Shown: one piece after another, positions 1 to 5,799 of the stretch
Numbering within the stretch: the first letter of the stretch is position 1
Layout: every line of letters begins with the position of its first letter
Origin: an uncultured Pseudomonadota bacterium
GTDB lineage: Bacteria > Pseudomonadota > Gammaproteobacteria > Burkholderiales > Methylophilaceae
Length of the DNA: 8,789 bases
Reading direction: 5' to 3'
Assembly: GCA_903854305.1 (NCBI GenBank)
Contig: CAINWC010000267.1
Span: 1-8,789, forward strand
Made by a program: the position numbers and the translations under genes
The notes under the pieces: generated by a model
What the model was told of the DNA's origin: nothing
Databases searched by the model: none
What the model saw: only the letters and a program-made list of their open reading frames with translations

Positions 1-231
1 CTTGCCTGGTGGCAGGGTCAATCCATAAATCTCAAGAGGGAGATAAGGGTAGAATTCAGGGAAGCGTGCTGTCAGAGAGTTGAGCTTACCGTCATATGGA
101 TATAGAACAGAAATTTCCACCTGCCCAACGGACATCTTTGTTCCATCCAGCACAGGAGTATAGCCAGCATCCCGCAACGCTTGAAGTTCATACTCCAATC
201 GCTCGGGATATTGCTCAAACCAAAGCTTCAA
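1..231 (-). CDS. E2 (ubiquitin-conjugating)-like domain protein, N-terminal part
   Basis: Seventy-seven codons are visible and the gene runs off the left edge, so its size and C-terminal domains are unknown. The reading frame is closed upstream by a TAG, and the first usable start is TTG at 231-229, one base after the stop of the preceding small gene, which suggests translational coupling. The protein begins with a helix-like segment (about residues 8-22), then a strand ending in SVLYPYDG, then FPEFYPYLPLEIYG at residues 57-70. This helix-strand-strand order with a FPxxYPxxP turn is how bacterial E2/UBC domains (Prok-E2 families) begin. The catalytic cysteine would lie beyond the edge. Such domains occur alone or fused to a ThiF-type E1 in CBASS Cap2 and Bil-like ubiquitin-like conjugation systems, mostly antiphage. 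Assignment is by pattern only; membership of a particular E2 family is not established. Confidence 0.55.
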   Translation of the reverse strand, partial: MKLWFEQYPERLEYELQALRDAGYTPVLDGTKMSVGQVEISVLYPYDGKLNSLTARFPEFYPYLPLEIYGLTLPPGK

Positions 232-232
232 A

Positions 233-361
233 TTAAGCTACTGGTCTATGATGAGGGGGGTTAGGCGGCTCGTGAGGGCCTGGAGGTACATTGGTTGGAG
301 GACCAGGTGGCACATCAGGGTGAGCTGGATGTTCAGGCTTTTCGCGACTTTTATCGTTCAT
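233..361 (-). CDS. Small proline/histidine-rich protein (42 aa)
   Basis: This short frame starts at ATG 361-359 with a strong Shine-Dalgarno AGGAG (371-367) five bases upstream, and ends with TAA at 235-233. The product has 42 residues, 15 of them proline and 5 histidine, with repeated P-P-G and H-P units and a charged start (MNDKSREKPEHP). It has no cysteine, no predicted membrane segment and is almost certainly unstructured. It is the first gene of a two-gene unit: the E2-like gene begins one base after its stop. I do not recognise a named family. The good ribosome site, tight coupling and strongly biased composition argue that it is real. Possible roles are a conjugation substrate, an adaptor or a regulatory peptide of the E2-like system; all are guesses from context. 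Confidence 0.6.
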   Translation of the reverse strand: MNDKSREKPEHPAHPDVPPGPPTNVPPGPHEPPNPPHHRPVA

Positions 362-366
362 ACTAA

Positions 367-371
367 CTCCT
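367..371 (-). promoter_or_regulatory. Ribosome binding site of the Pro/His-rich gene
   Basis: AGGAG on the minus strand, five bases before ATG 361-359. It is the best Shine-Dalgarno at the left end and decides the start of the 42-residue gene. The E2-like gene has no comparable site, in keeping with coupled translation. Confidence 0.6.
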
Positions 372-396
372 AACTAAAATGATTCAAAGAATAACT

Positions 397-459
397 ACTT
401 GCAACTTATGGGGTCTTTAGTTGCAGCTTATGAGGTCCAACTTGCAGCTTATGGGGTCT
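397..459 (-). repeat. Three tandem ~20-bp direct repeats (TnsB-site-like)
   Basis: On the plus strand the copies are ACTTGCAACTTATGGGGTCT (397-416), AGTTGCAGCTTATGAGGTCC (419-438) and ACTTGCAGCTTATGGGGTCT (440-459). Start-to-start distances are 22 and 21 bp, two helical turns, so a protein would bind each on the same face. Copies 1 and 3 differ at one position; the middle copy is more divergent. They lie 36-98 bp upstream of the small gene's start codon. In Tn7 the repeats at the right end bind TnsB for transposition and also repress the adjacent promoter; the same double use is possible here. Confidence 0.75.
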
Positions 460-468
460 CCCACAACA

Positions 469-495
469 AAAAAAGGGGCCTTAGCCCCCTTTTTT
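469..495 (-). terminator. Rho-independent terminator of nrdJb (probably bidirectional)
   Basis: On the minus strand GGGGC (488-484), loop TAAG, GCCCC (479-475) forms a GC stem flanked by an A-tract on one side and a run of seven T's (474-468) on the other. The stop codon of nrdJb (496-494) overlaps the base of the structure. Because A-tract and T-tract are symmetrical it could also stop plus-strand transcription. It fills the whole space between the nrdJb stop codon and the putative transposon terminus. Confidence 0.8.
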
Positions 496-1207
496 ACCCG
501 CATTTACTCTCACCGCAATTCAAACAAGTCAAACAGCCATCCATCACAATTGATGCTTTGGTGTTACATTTATTACAAAGCTGCGCGCCTTTAGGAAAGC
601 CATCAGTATTGATTTCTTCACCTGATTTAGCTTGTTTTTCCATGTATTCAGACCGTTTTTCATCGACTAATTTTTGTTGATGTTGATCTAAGCCCGGTTT
701 TTTAAGCATACCGATTTCTTGCAGATGTTGCTCAACGACTTCGCCAATTTCGGCCACTAGACTAGGGATGAACTTGCCACCTTTTTTAAAGTAGCCGCCG
801 CTTGGTTCAAAAACACTTTTAAGTTCTTCTACCAAGAACGTCACATCGCCACCTTTACGGAACACGGCAGACATTACACGCGTAAGCGCGACAATCCACT
901 GAAAATGTTCCATGTTTTTGGAGTTGATGAAGATCTCGAACGGACGGCGATGCTCTTGTGGCGTGCCTTCGTTCATGATTACGTCGTTAATGGTGATGTA
1001 AAGCGCATGCTCGGTCACCGGTGTTTTAATTTTGTAGGTGTTGCCAACCAGCTTGTCTGGACGGCTTAGTGGCTCGCCTAGTTGCACAACTTTACTTGCA
1101 GCTTCTTTCTGCGCGGCTAATTCTGCGGTTTTGGCTTCTGCATCTTTTTTATCTTGTTCGTTTACCAGCGCGTAGCTGACGATTTTCTTATCTATTTTCA
1201 CTGCCAT
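494..1207 (-). CDS. nrdJb: Class II ribonucleotide reductase, small partner NrdJb (TSCPD domain)
   Basis: The product has 237 residues, close to the NrdJb of Pseudomonas, where the cobalamin-dependent reductase is split into NrdJa and NrdJb and both parts are needed for activity. The middle (about 55-165) is the TSCPD domain found at the C-terminus of unsplit class II enzymes. The C-terminus carries six cysteines: CNKC at 211-214, CLTC at 225-228, and C231 and C236 in CGESKCG. The first four look like a metal-binding ribbon, and the last cysteines probably act as the mobile thiol pair that re-reduces the active site in NrdJa after each turnover, taking electrons from thioredoxin. The start ATG (1207-1205) has AGGAG eight bases upstream (1220-1216). 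It lies 91 bp downstream of nrdJa, with a repeat element between. Cytosolic. Confidence 0.88.
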   Translation of the reverse strand: MAVKIDKKIVSYALVNEQDKKDAEAKTAELAAQKEAASKVVQLGEPLSRPDKLVGNTYKIKTPVTEHALYITINDVIMNEGTPQEHRRPFEIFINSKNMEHFQWIVALTRVMSAVFRKGGDVTFLVEELKSVFEPSGGYFKKGGKFIPSLVAEIGEVVEQHLQEIGMLKKPGLDQHQQKLVDEKRSEYMEKQAKSGEEINTDGFPKGAQLCNKCNTKASIVMDGCLTCLNCGESKCG

Positions 1208-1215
1208 GATATTTT

Positions 1216-1220
1216 CTCCT
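1216..1220 (-). promoter_or_regulatory. Ribosome binding site of nrdJb
   Basis: AGGAG on the minus strand, eight bases before the nrdJb ATG. It supports independent translation of nrdJb rather than readthrough or fusion with nrdJa. Confidence 0.6.
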
Positions 1221-1225
1221 GTTTG

Positions 1226-1294
1226 CCGTCATACCAGCCGAAGCTGGTATCCAGCGCATTTAAGTCACTAGATTCCGTATCAAGTACGGAATAA
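1226..1294. repeat. REP-like double-hairpin repeat between nrdJa and nrdJb
   Basis: Two perfect inverted repeats sit side by side. The first is ATACCAGC (1231-1238), loop CGAA, GCTGGTAT (1243-1250). The second is ATTCCGTA (1272-1279), loop TCAAG, TACGGAAT (1285-1292). The outer sequences (CGTCATACC..., ...TATCCAG, ...GATTCCGTATCAAG) closely match the style of dispersed GTCATTCC/GGAATCCAG repeats common in betaproteobacteria. In the nrdJa-nrdJb transcript it would form two stem-loops between the genes, which could stabilise the upstream mRNA or set the ratio of the two subunits. It has no T-tract, so it is not an ordinary terminator. Confidence 0.7.
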
Positions 1295-1298
1295 CAAA

Positions 1299-3479
1299 CT
1301 AAAATTTTCCGTAATAGCCTTCTTTTAAGGCATCGTAAAGATTGGCGGCTGAGTGAATCTCGCCATCATATTCAATCTCTTCATTACCTTTAACTTCCAG
1401 CTCGGTGCCATCATCTAGCGTAAATTTGTAAGTAGTGTTTTCTAAATCTTTCTCTGTCACCAATACGCCCTGGAATGCTTCAGGATTGAATCTAAAGGTT
1501 GTGCAACCTTTTAAGCCTTTATCATAAGCGTATAGATAGATATTTTTGAAGTCTTCAAAATCATAATCTGTCGGTACGTTGATGGTTTTTGAGATTGAGC
1601 TGTCTATCCATTTTTGTGCTGCGGCTTGAATATCTACGTGCGCTTTTGCTTGAATTGTGGATGAGTCTAAAAAGTAATCAGGTAACTTTTCATCTTCTTT
1701 ATCACTAAACGGCATGGCCTTAGGGTTAATCAACTCACGATATGCCAATAACTCATATGAGAATACATCGACTTTCTCTTTTGATTTTTTGCCTTCACGA
1801 ATCACGTTACGAGCGTAATGGTGCGCAAAGCTAGGCTCAATGCCGTTGCTGGCGTTGTTAGCGAGCGAGAGTGAAATAGTGCCTGTAGGCGCAATAGAGC
1901 TGTGATGCGAAAAGCGCGCGCCTTTAGTGGCGATTTGGTTACGCAAGCCTTCAGGGAACTGTTGCATATAACGGCTATATTTACCCAATAACACTTTACC
2001 CGTAAGTTTGCTGCCGACTTTAATGCCATCCGCCGCCATTTCCGGGCGTTTTGCCAGCATGTCCGCAGTGACTTCAAACTTCTCGTCCATAATCGGTGCA
2101 GGGCCTTTTTCTTCGGCCAATTGCACCCCTACGTTCCAGCCTTCTTCTGCCATCACGCGAGTGACTTCATCGGTGAATTTAAGTGATTCTTCCTCGCCGT
2201 ATTTCAACTTCATCATGGTGAGTGCAGAACCTAAGCCTAAATAACCCATGCCGTGACGGCGTTTACGCATGATTTCATCGCGCTGTTGCTGTAATGGCAA
2301 GCCGTTGATTTCAACGACGTTATCTAACATGCGGGTGAAAATCGCGACGACTTCGCGGTATTCTTTCCAATCAAAATAAGCTTCGTCAGTGAACGGTTTT
2401 TTCACAAAACGCGTTAAATTGACCGAACCTAACAAACATGCGCCATACGGTGGCAAAGGTTGTTCGCCACAGGGGTTGGTCGTGCGAATGTTTTCGCAGA
2501 ACCAGTTATTATTCATTTCATTCACGCGATCAATCAAGATAAATCCAGGCTCAGCAAAGTCGTATGTGCTAGACATAATCACGTCCCATAAACGGCGCGC
2601 CTTGATGGTTTTATATACGCGGCAAGCCACTTTACCTGCATCTACGCCATCTGTTTTGGTGAGGTATTTACCTTTAATTGGCCATTCGCGCCAAACTACT
2701 TGTGCCAAATCATTGGTATTTAAGCCATCGATAATCGCTTCTTTTTCTGTCACAGGGAAAGCCAGCTTCCACTCGCTGTCAGCTTTTACCGCTTCCATGA
2801 ATTCTTTGGTAATGAGGCATGACAAATTGAATTGGCGTAAACGGCCATTTTCACGCTTGGCTTTAATGAAGTCGGTCACATCCGGATGTGAAATATCAAA
2901 CGTTGCCATTTGTGCACCACGACGACCACCCGCGCTAGAAACGGTGAAACACATCTTGTCATAGATATCCATGAAAGAAAGTGGGCCGCTGGTGTAAGCG
3001 CCTGCGCCAGCCACAAATGCGCCTTTTGGACGTAATGTAGAGAACTCATAGCCAATACCGCAACCTGCTTTTAGCGTTAAACCCGCTTCATGCACTTTGC
3101 CTAAAATGTCATCCATACTGTCTGAAATCACGCCAGAAACAGTGCAGTTAATGGTTGAAGTCGCTGGTTTATGTTCTAAAGCACCCGCGTTAGAAGTAAT
3201 TCGACCCGCTGGAATCGCGCCACGACGCAATGCCCACAAAAATTTCTCATGCCACTCGGCACGTTTTTCTTCTGAAGTTTCCACGTCGGCCAAAGCACGT
3301 GCAACGCGTGAATAAGAAGCATCTATATCAGCATCTACATGCTCACCTGACTTAGTCTTTAAGCGATATTTTTTATCCCAAATATCAAGCGACACTGGTT
3401 GCATCGGGATTTCTTGGTCTGCGTTCATATTGGTAGCGCCTGCATTTGAATTGCTAGTAGTTTCAACAGCCTTAAGCAT
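1299..3479 (-). CDS. nrdJa: Class II (cobalamin-dependent) ribonucleotide reductase, catalytic part NrdJa
   Basis: The 726-residue protein is the catalytic barrel of a class II reductase, which makes deoxyribonucleotides with adenosylcobalamin as radical source and needs no oxygen. Visible active-site features are C112 in TINCTVSG, the N-x-C-x-E motif as N335, C337 and E339 in NPCGEQ (thiyl-radical cysteine with its Asn and Glu), the phosphate-binding APTGTISL near 530-537, and the second redox cysteine C659 in KGCTTFRF. The final ~45 residues form an acidic tail after the barrel. There is no TSCPD or cysteine-ribbon tail; that part is the separate nrdJb downstream, as in Pseudomonas. Start ATG 3479-3477 follows AAGGGG (3493-3488). 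A promoter and NrdR-box-like sites upstream suggest dNTP-responsive repression. No frameshift or missing catalytic residue was seen. Confidence 0.92.
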   Translation of the reverse strand: MLKAVETTSNSNAGATNMNADQEIPMQPVSLDIWDKKYRLKTKSGEHVDADIDASYSRVARALADVETSEEKRAEWHEKFLWALRRGAIPAGRITSNAGALEHKPATSTINCTVSGVISDSMDDILGKVHEAGLTLKAGCGIGYEFSTLRPKGAFVAGAGAYTSGPLSFMDIYDKMCFTVSSAGGRRGAQMATFDISHPDVTDFIKAKRENGRLRQFNLSCLITKEFMEAVKADSEWKLAFPVTEKEAIIDGLNTNDLAQVVWREWPIKGKYLTKTDGVDAGKVACRVYKTIKARRLWDVIMSSTYDFAEPGFILIDRVNEMNNNWFCENIRTTNPCGEQPLPPYGACLLGSVNLTRFVKKPFTDEAYFDWKEYREVVAIFTRMLDNVVEINGLPLQQQRDEIMRKRRHGMGYLGLGSALTMMKLKYGEEESLKFTDEVTRVMAEEGWNVGVQLAEEKGPAPIMDEKFEVTADMLAKRPEMAADGIKVGSKLTGKVLLGKYSRYMQQFPEGLRNQIATKGARFSHHSSIAPTGTISLSLANNASNGIEPSFAHHYARNVIREGKKSKEKVDVFSYELLAYRELINPKAMPFSDKEDEKLPDYFLDSSTIQAKAHVDIQAAAQKWIDSSISKTINVPTDYDFEDFKNIYLYAYDKGLKGCTTFRFNPEAFQGVLVTEKDLENTTYKFTLDDGTELEVKGNEEIEYDGEIHSAANLYDALKEGYYGKF

Positions 3480-3590
3480 GGATTTAACCCCTTATTGTTT
3501 GACTTTAACTCACCTAAGTAACCCGCTTTAAGAGTCTGTGAACCAAGCCTGTGTTTATTTAATATTACTTTTTATGTTATTGGTTAAGCT

Positions 3591-3637
3591 AAATCAAGCC
3601 TTGTGTTTAAAACGCACTTAACCACAACATATTGTGT
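3591..3637 (-). promoter_or_regulatory. Pair of NrdR-box-like operators for nrdJa
   Basis: Box 1, on the minus strand ACACAATATGTTGTGG (3637-3622), is a near-perfect palindrome with two mismatches to the ACACAATATATTGTGT type of NrdR box. Box 2, ACACAAGGCTTGATTT (3606-3591), keeps only the first half-site well. The two are separated by 15 bp (31 bp start to start), the helical phasing typical of paired NrdR boxes. They lie just downstream of the predicted transcription start, where a bound repressor would block initiation or escape. NrdR itself is not in the window. Confidence 0.6.
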
Positions 3638-3646
3638 TTTTTTAGT

Positions 3647-3675
3647 AATTTAATCATTTTGTAGTGGTTGGTCAA
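3647..3675 (-). promoter_or_regulatory. Sigma70-type promoter of nrdJa-nrdJb
   Basis: On the minus strand a -35 TTGACC (3675-3670) and a -10 TAAATT (3652-3647) are separated by exactly 17 bp. Transcription would start near 3640, giving a leader of about 160 nt that begins at the NrdR-box-like site. No other hexamer pair in the gap is as good. Confidence 0.55.
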
Positions 3676-3680
3676 GTGGT

Positions 3681-3709
3681 TTATTTTAAAAATAAGGATG
3701 ATTTATACT
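3681..3709 (+). promoter_or_regulatory. Candidate promoter of waaA
   Basis: A good -10 TATACT (3704-3709) is paired with a weak -35 TTATTT (3681-3686) at 17 bp. It points toward waaA and is back to back with the nrdJa promoter. The poor -35 keeps this tentative. Confidence 0.35.
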
Positions 3710-3715
3710 GCAATT

Positions 3716-3769
3716 TTGCTTGCTAATTTTGTAAGCAAGACTGGCAATGGCTTGTGTCAATGTAAGCAA
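3716..3769 (+). repeat. Leader hairpin with a duplicated 3' arm upstream of waaA
   Basis: TTGCTTGC (3716-3723) can pair with GTAAGCAA at 3731-3738 (eight pairs with one G-U) or with an identical GTAAGCAA at 3762-3769. The two stems exclude each other. The second copy is just before the first possible waaA start codon (3778). Whether this has any regulatory role is not known. Confidence 0.4.
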
Positions 3770-3807
3770 TCACTCACATGAAAAAATATTTGTGCGAAAA
3801 TAGCGAA

Positions 3808-5058
3808 ATGACGCGTACCTTTTATACACTTTTACTTTATTTTATGTTGCCATTCACGCCATTAAAATTACTACGGCGCGCGAGAAAACAACCAGAATAT
3901 TTGCAACACTGGCGTGAGCGCTATGGTTTTTATAACACAGTGAGCGATAAGCCAGTTGTTTGGCTGCATTGTGTTTCTGTGGGCGAAACACGCGCAGCAG
4001 CCCCCTTAATCAAAGCGCTGTTGCAGCAATATCCAAATCACCAAATTTTGCTTACGCACACTACACCCACGGGGCGCGCTACCAGCGAGCAGCTATTCGG
4101 CAATGCTGTACAGCGCGTTTATTTGCCTTACGATGTGCCTTATGCCGTCAATAGATTTTTAAAACACTTCAAACCTGTAGTTGGCGTGCTCATGGAAACC
4201 GAACTTTGGTTTAATTTGATTGCCAACTGCAAACAACAAGACGTTCCGCTACTTCTGCTCAATGCACGGTTATCAAAAAAATCTGCACGCGGTTACACCA
4301 AGATCGGCAAACTCGTTCAAGAAGGCTTGCAAAATTTATCTGCAATTGCCGCACAAACCGAAGCGGATGCAGAACGCTTAAAACAATTGGGCGCGAATAA
4401 TATCAGCATCGTGGGTAATTTAAAGTTTGATGTGATGCCGCCTGATGATGCGGTAGCGCAAGGCCATCTCTTACGTGCGTTGCTTGGTGAAAATCGCCCT
4501 GTATTTCTGGCTGCCAGCACTCGCGAAGGTGAAGAGGTCATTATTTTAGATGCAATTGCCAATATTACTAACTTACTCACGGTGATTGTGCCACGCCATC
4601 CACAGCGATTTAGCGAGGTCGAGGCTTTGCTACAACAGCGTGGCATTCAATACCAAAAGCGCTCCATGTTGCATCAAGTGGTGAATGAAACTACGCAAGT
4701 GATTCTAGGTGACAGCATGGGAGAGTTATTCACTTATTATGCTAGTGCCGATATTTGCCTAGTTGGCGGCAGTTTATTGCCTTATGGCGGACAAAATTTA
4801 ATTGAAGCAATGCGCATGGGTAAGCCGGTGTTGATTGGCGAGCATACCTTTAACTTTAATGACGTGTCTGAACTTGCCGTGGCGCAATGCGCAGCTTGGC
4901 GAGTCAATGACGTAGCAGCAATCAATCAGGCCATCCATACTTTAATAGAAAACCCGCAAAAACAAGCTGAAATGGGTGCGGCAGGTTTGGCCTTATGCAT
5001 TGCATCACAAGGTGCAACGCATAAATTGTTGGCCATAATTTCAAAGAATATCACTTAA
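3808..5058 (+). CDS. waaA: 3-deoxy-D-manno-octulosonic acid (Kdo) transferase
   Basis: WaaA (KdtA, family GT30) transfers Kdo from CMP-Kdo to the lipid A precursor at the cytoplasmic face of the inner membrane. From ATG 3808 it has 416 residues, near the family's usual ~420. An N-terminal hydrophobic anchor (TFYTLLLYFMLPFTPL) is followed by the first GT-B half with SVGE, whose E60 is the likely catalytic base. The second half has GNLKFD (203-208), PRHPQRF (262-268) and GGSLLPYGGQNLIE (320-333), the CMP-Kdo site. An ATG at 3778 would add ten residues; neither start has a clear Shine-Dalgarno. I prefer 3808 because family members usually begin close to the hydrophobic segment. It is divergent from nrdJa and looks monocistronic. 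Mono- or bifunctionality cannot be told from sequence. Confidence 0.9.
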   Translation: MTRTFYTLLLYFMLPFTPLKLLRRARKQPEYLQHWRERYGFYNTVSDKPVVWLHCVSVGETRAAAPLIKALLQQYPNHQILLTHTTPTGRATSEQLFGNAVQRVYLPYDVPYAVNRFLKHFKPVVGVLMETELWFNLIANCKQQDVPLLLLNARLSKKSARGYTKIGKLVQEGLQNLSAIAAQTEADAERLKQLGANNISIVGNLKFDVMPPDDAVAQGHLLRALLGENRPVFLAASTREGEEVIILDAIANITNLLTVIVPRHPQRFSEVEALLQQRGIQYQKRSMLHQVVNETTQVILGDSMGELFTYYASADICLVGGSLLPYGGQNLIEAMRMGKPVLIGEHTFNFNDVSELAVAQCAAWRVNDVAAINQAIHTLIENPQKQAEMGAAGLALCIASQGATHKLLAIISKNIT

Positions 5059-5111
5059 GTGGCGCCCGTTATGCGCTAACGTGGTTATACGGTTGTTAAG
5101 CTGTGGCAACT

Positions 5112-5142
5112 GCACCATAATGCATAGTTGGCTTTATGGTGC
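5112..5142 (+). other. Intergenic hairpin after waaA
   Basis: GCACCATAA (5112-5120) and TTATGGTGC (5134-5142) form a perfect nine-pair stem with a 13-base loop; three further pairs (AAC/GTT) follow after one mismatch. There is no T-tract, so it is not a standard terminator. It could separate waaA from the sulfur-relay genes or be part of their leader. The rest of the 136-bp gap holds no gene that I can see. Confidence 0.45.
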
Positions 5143-5194
5143 GGTTAACGTACATAATTGCTATTATTAAACTGTTTAATTTAGGTTCATTCTA

Positions 5195-5533
5195 ATGAGC
5201 GCATATAGCGAAATCGAAGCAAATGATTTATTCAACATGATGGCAACGCAACCATTACTATTAGTTGACGTACGTAACGACGACGAAGTCGCGCGTGGCA
5301 TTATTCCTGGCGCGGTTCACATCCCCCTTGCAATGTTACCTGTGCAATATGAGCAGTTAACAAAAATAGAAAATATCGTTTTTTATTGTCACAGTGGCAT
5401 TCGCTCTGCGCATGCAGCAGCCTTTGCATCCAGTAAGGGCTGTAAAAATGTTTATAACTTAATGGGTGGCGCGTTAGCTTGGGCTAAAGCTGGCCATCCT
5501 TTTGTAGCCAAAGCTGAAGGAAAGCAGAAATAA
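5195..5533 (+). CDS. Single-domain rhodanese (sulfurtransferase)
   Basis: The 112-residue protein is one rhodanese domain. It has LLLVDVRNDDEVARGIIPGAVHIP (about 21-44), with the DVR and G-H-I-P signatures, and the active-site loop CHSGIRS with C65 as persulfide-carrying cysteine. No signal peptide is seen, so it should act in the cytosol. It overlaps tusA by one base (TAATG) and is followed by dsrE2. This order, rhd-tusA-dsrE2, is a recognised cluster in sulfur-metabolising bacteria. There the rhodanese is thought to load sulfane sulfur, for example from thiosulfate or glutathione persulfide, onto TusA. The ribosome site is weak (TTAGG, nine bases upstream). The physiological donor cannot be inferred. 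Confidence 0.85.
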   Translation: MSAYSEIEANDLFNMMATQPLLLVDVRNDDEVARGIIPGAVHIPLAMLPVQYEQLTKIENIVFYCHSGIRSAHAAAFASSKGCKNVYNLMGGALAWAKAGHPFVAKAEGKQK

Positions 5534-5766
5534 TGGAATTTAATAAAGAAGTTGATGCAAGTGGCCTAAACTGTCCATTACCAATTTTGCGTTGCAAAAA
5601 AGGCTTAAGTGAAATAGGTAGCGCACAAGTATTAAAGATCATCTCTACCGACCCAGGGTCAGTTAAAGACTTCAATGCATTTTGTGTACAAACTGGCCAT
5701 GAGCTTTTGCAGATGGATGAAGAGCACAGTTCATACATTTTTTATATCAAGAAGCGTGCAAGCTAA
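5533..5766 (+). CDS. tusA: TusA-family sulfur carrier protein
   Basis: The 77-residue product has the TusA/SirA fold signature: DASGLNCPLPILRCKKGL with the CPxP motif at C14-P17, where C14 carries the persulfide at the start of the first helix. The middle has the STDPGSVKDF strand-helix typical of the family, and length is normal (about 75-80). Its ATG (5533-5535) overlaps the rhodanese stop, with AAGGAAA (5517-5523) inside the rhodanese 3' end as ribosome site, so translation is coupled. As the middle gene of rhd-tusA-dsrE2 it probably accepts sulfur from the rhodanese and passes it to DsrE2. A role in tRNA 2-thiolation like E. coli TusA is possible, but no tusBCD genes are next to it. Confidence 0.85.
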   Translation: MEFNKEVDASGLNCPLPILRCKKGLSEIGSAQVLKIISTDPGSVKDFNAFCVQTGHELLQMDEEHSSYIFYIKKRAS

Positions 5767-5799
5767 AACTCACTCATTCGTGTTGCTGGTTTAATTAGC

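Larger units (their letters stand above)
1..468 (-). mobile_element. Putative end of a Tn7-like transposon (partial)
   Basis: Read on the minus strand from position 468 inward, the sequence begins TGTTGTGGG and then carries three ~20-bp direct repeats (459-440, 438-419, 416-397) containing ACC(C/T)CATAAG(C/T)TGCAA. A TGT-initiated terminus followed by several same-orientation ~20-bp TnsB-binding repeats is the known design of Tn7-family ends, and the core CCCATAA-TG resembles, from memory, the repeats at the ends of the Vibrio Tn6677 element. The terminus is 25 bp from the nrdJb stop codon. The interior contains foreign-looking genes that do not match the chromosomal housekeeping genes to the right. 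No transposase gene and no second end are in the window, so the identification is an inference. A plain operator array for the adjacent genes is the main alternative. Confidence 0.5.

Noticed and set aside
399..680. Plus-strand 93-codon open frame across the repeats and nrdJb 3' end
   Set aside because: It runs through the tandem repeats and the terminator and then antisense to nrdJb; no ribosome site and no family resemblance.
2389..2964. Plus-strand 191-codon open frame inside nrdJa
   Set aside because: It lies antisense to the conserved catalytic region of nrdJa, has no ribosome site and encodes no recognisable protein.
3480..3640. Cobalamin riboswitch in the nrdJa leader
   Set aside because: Class II reductases use B12, so I looked for the conserved B12-box and core elements; none is recognisable and the leader is short.
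5059..5142. Integron attC-like site (CGTTATGCGCTAACG and following hairpin)
   Set aside because: The small palindrome lacks paired R/L boxes with correct core sites, and there is no integrase or cassette gene nearby.
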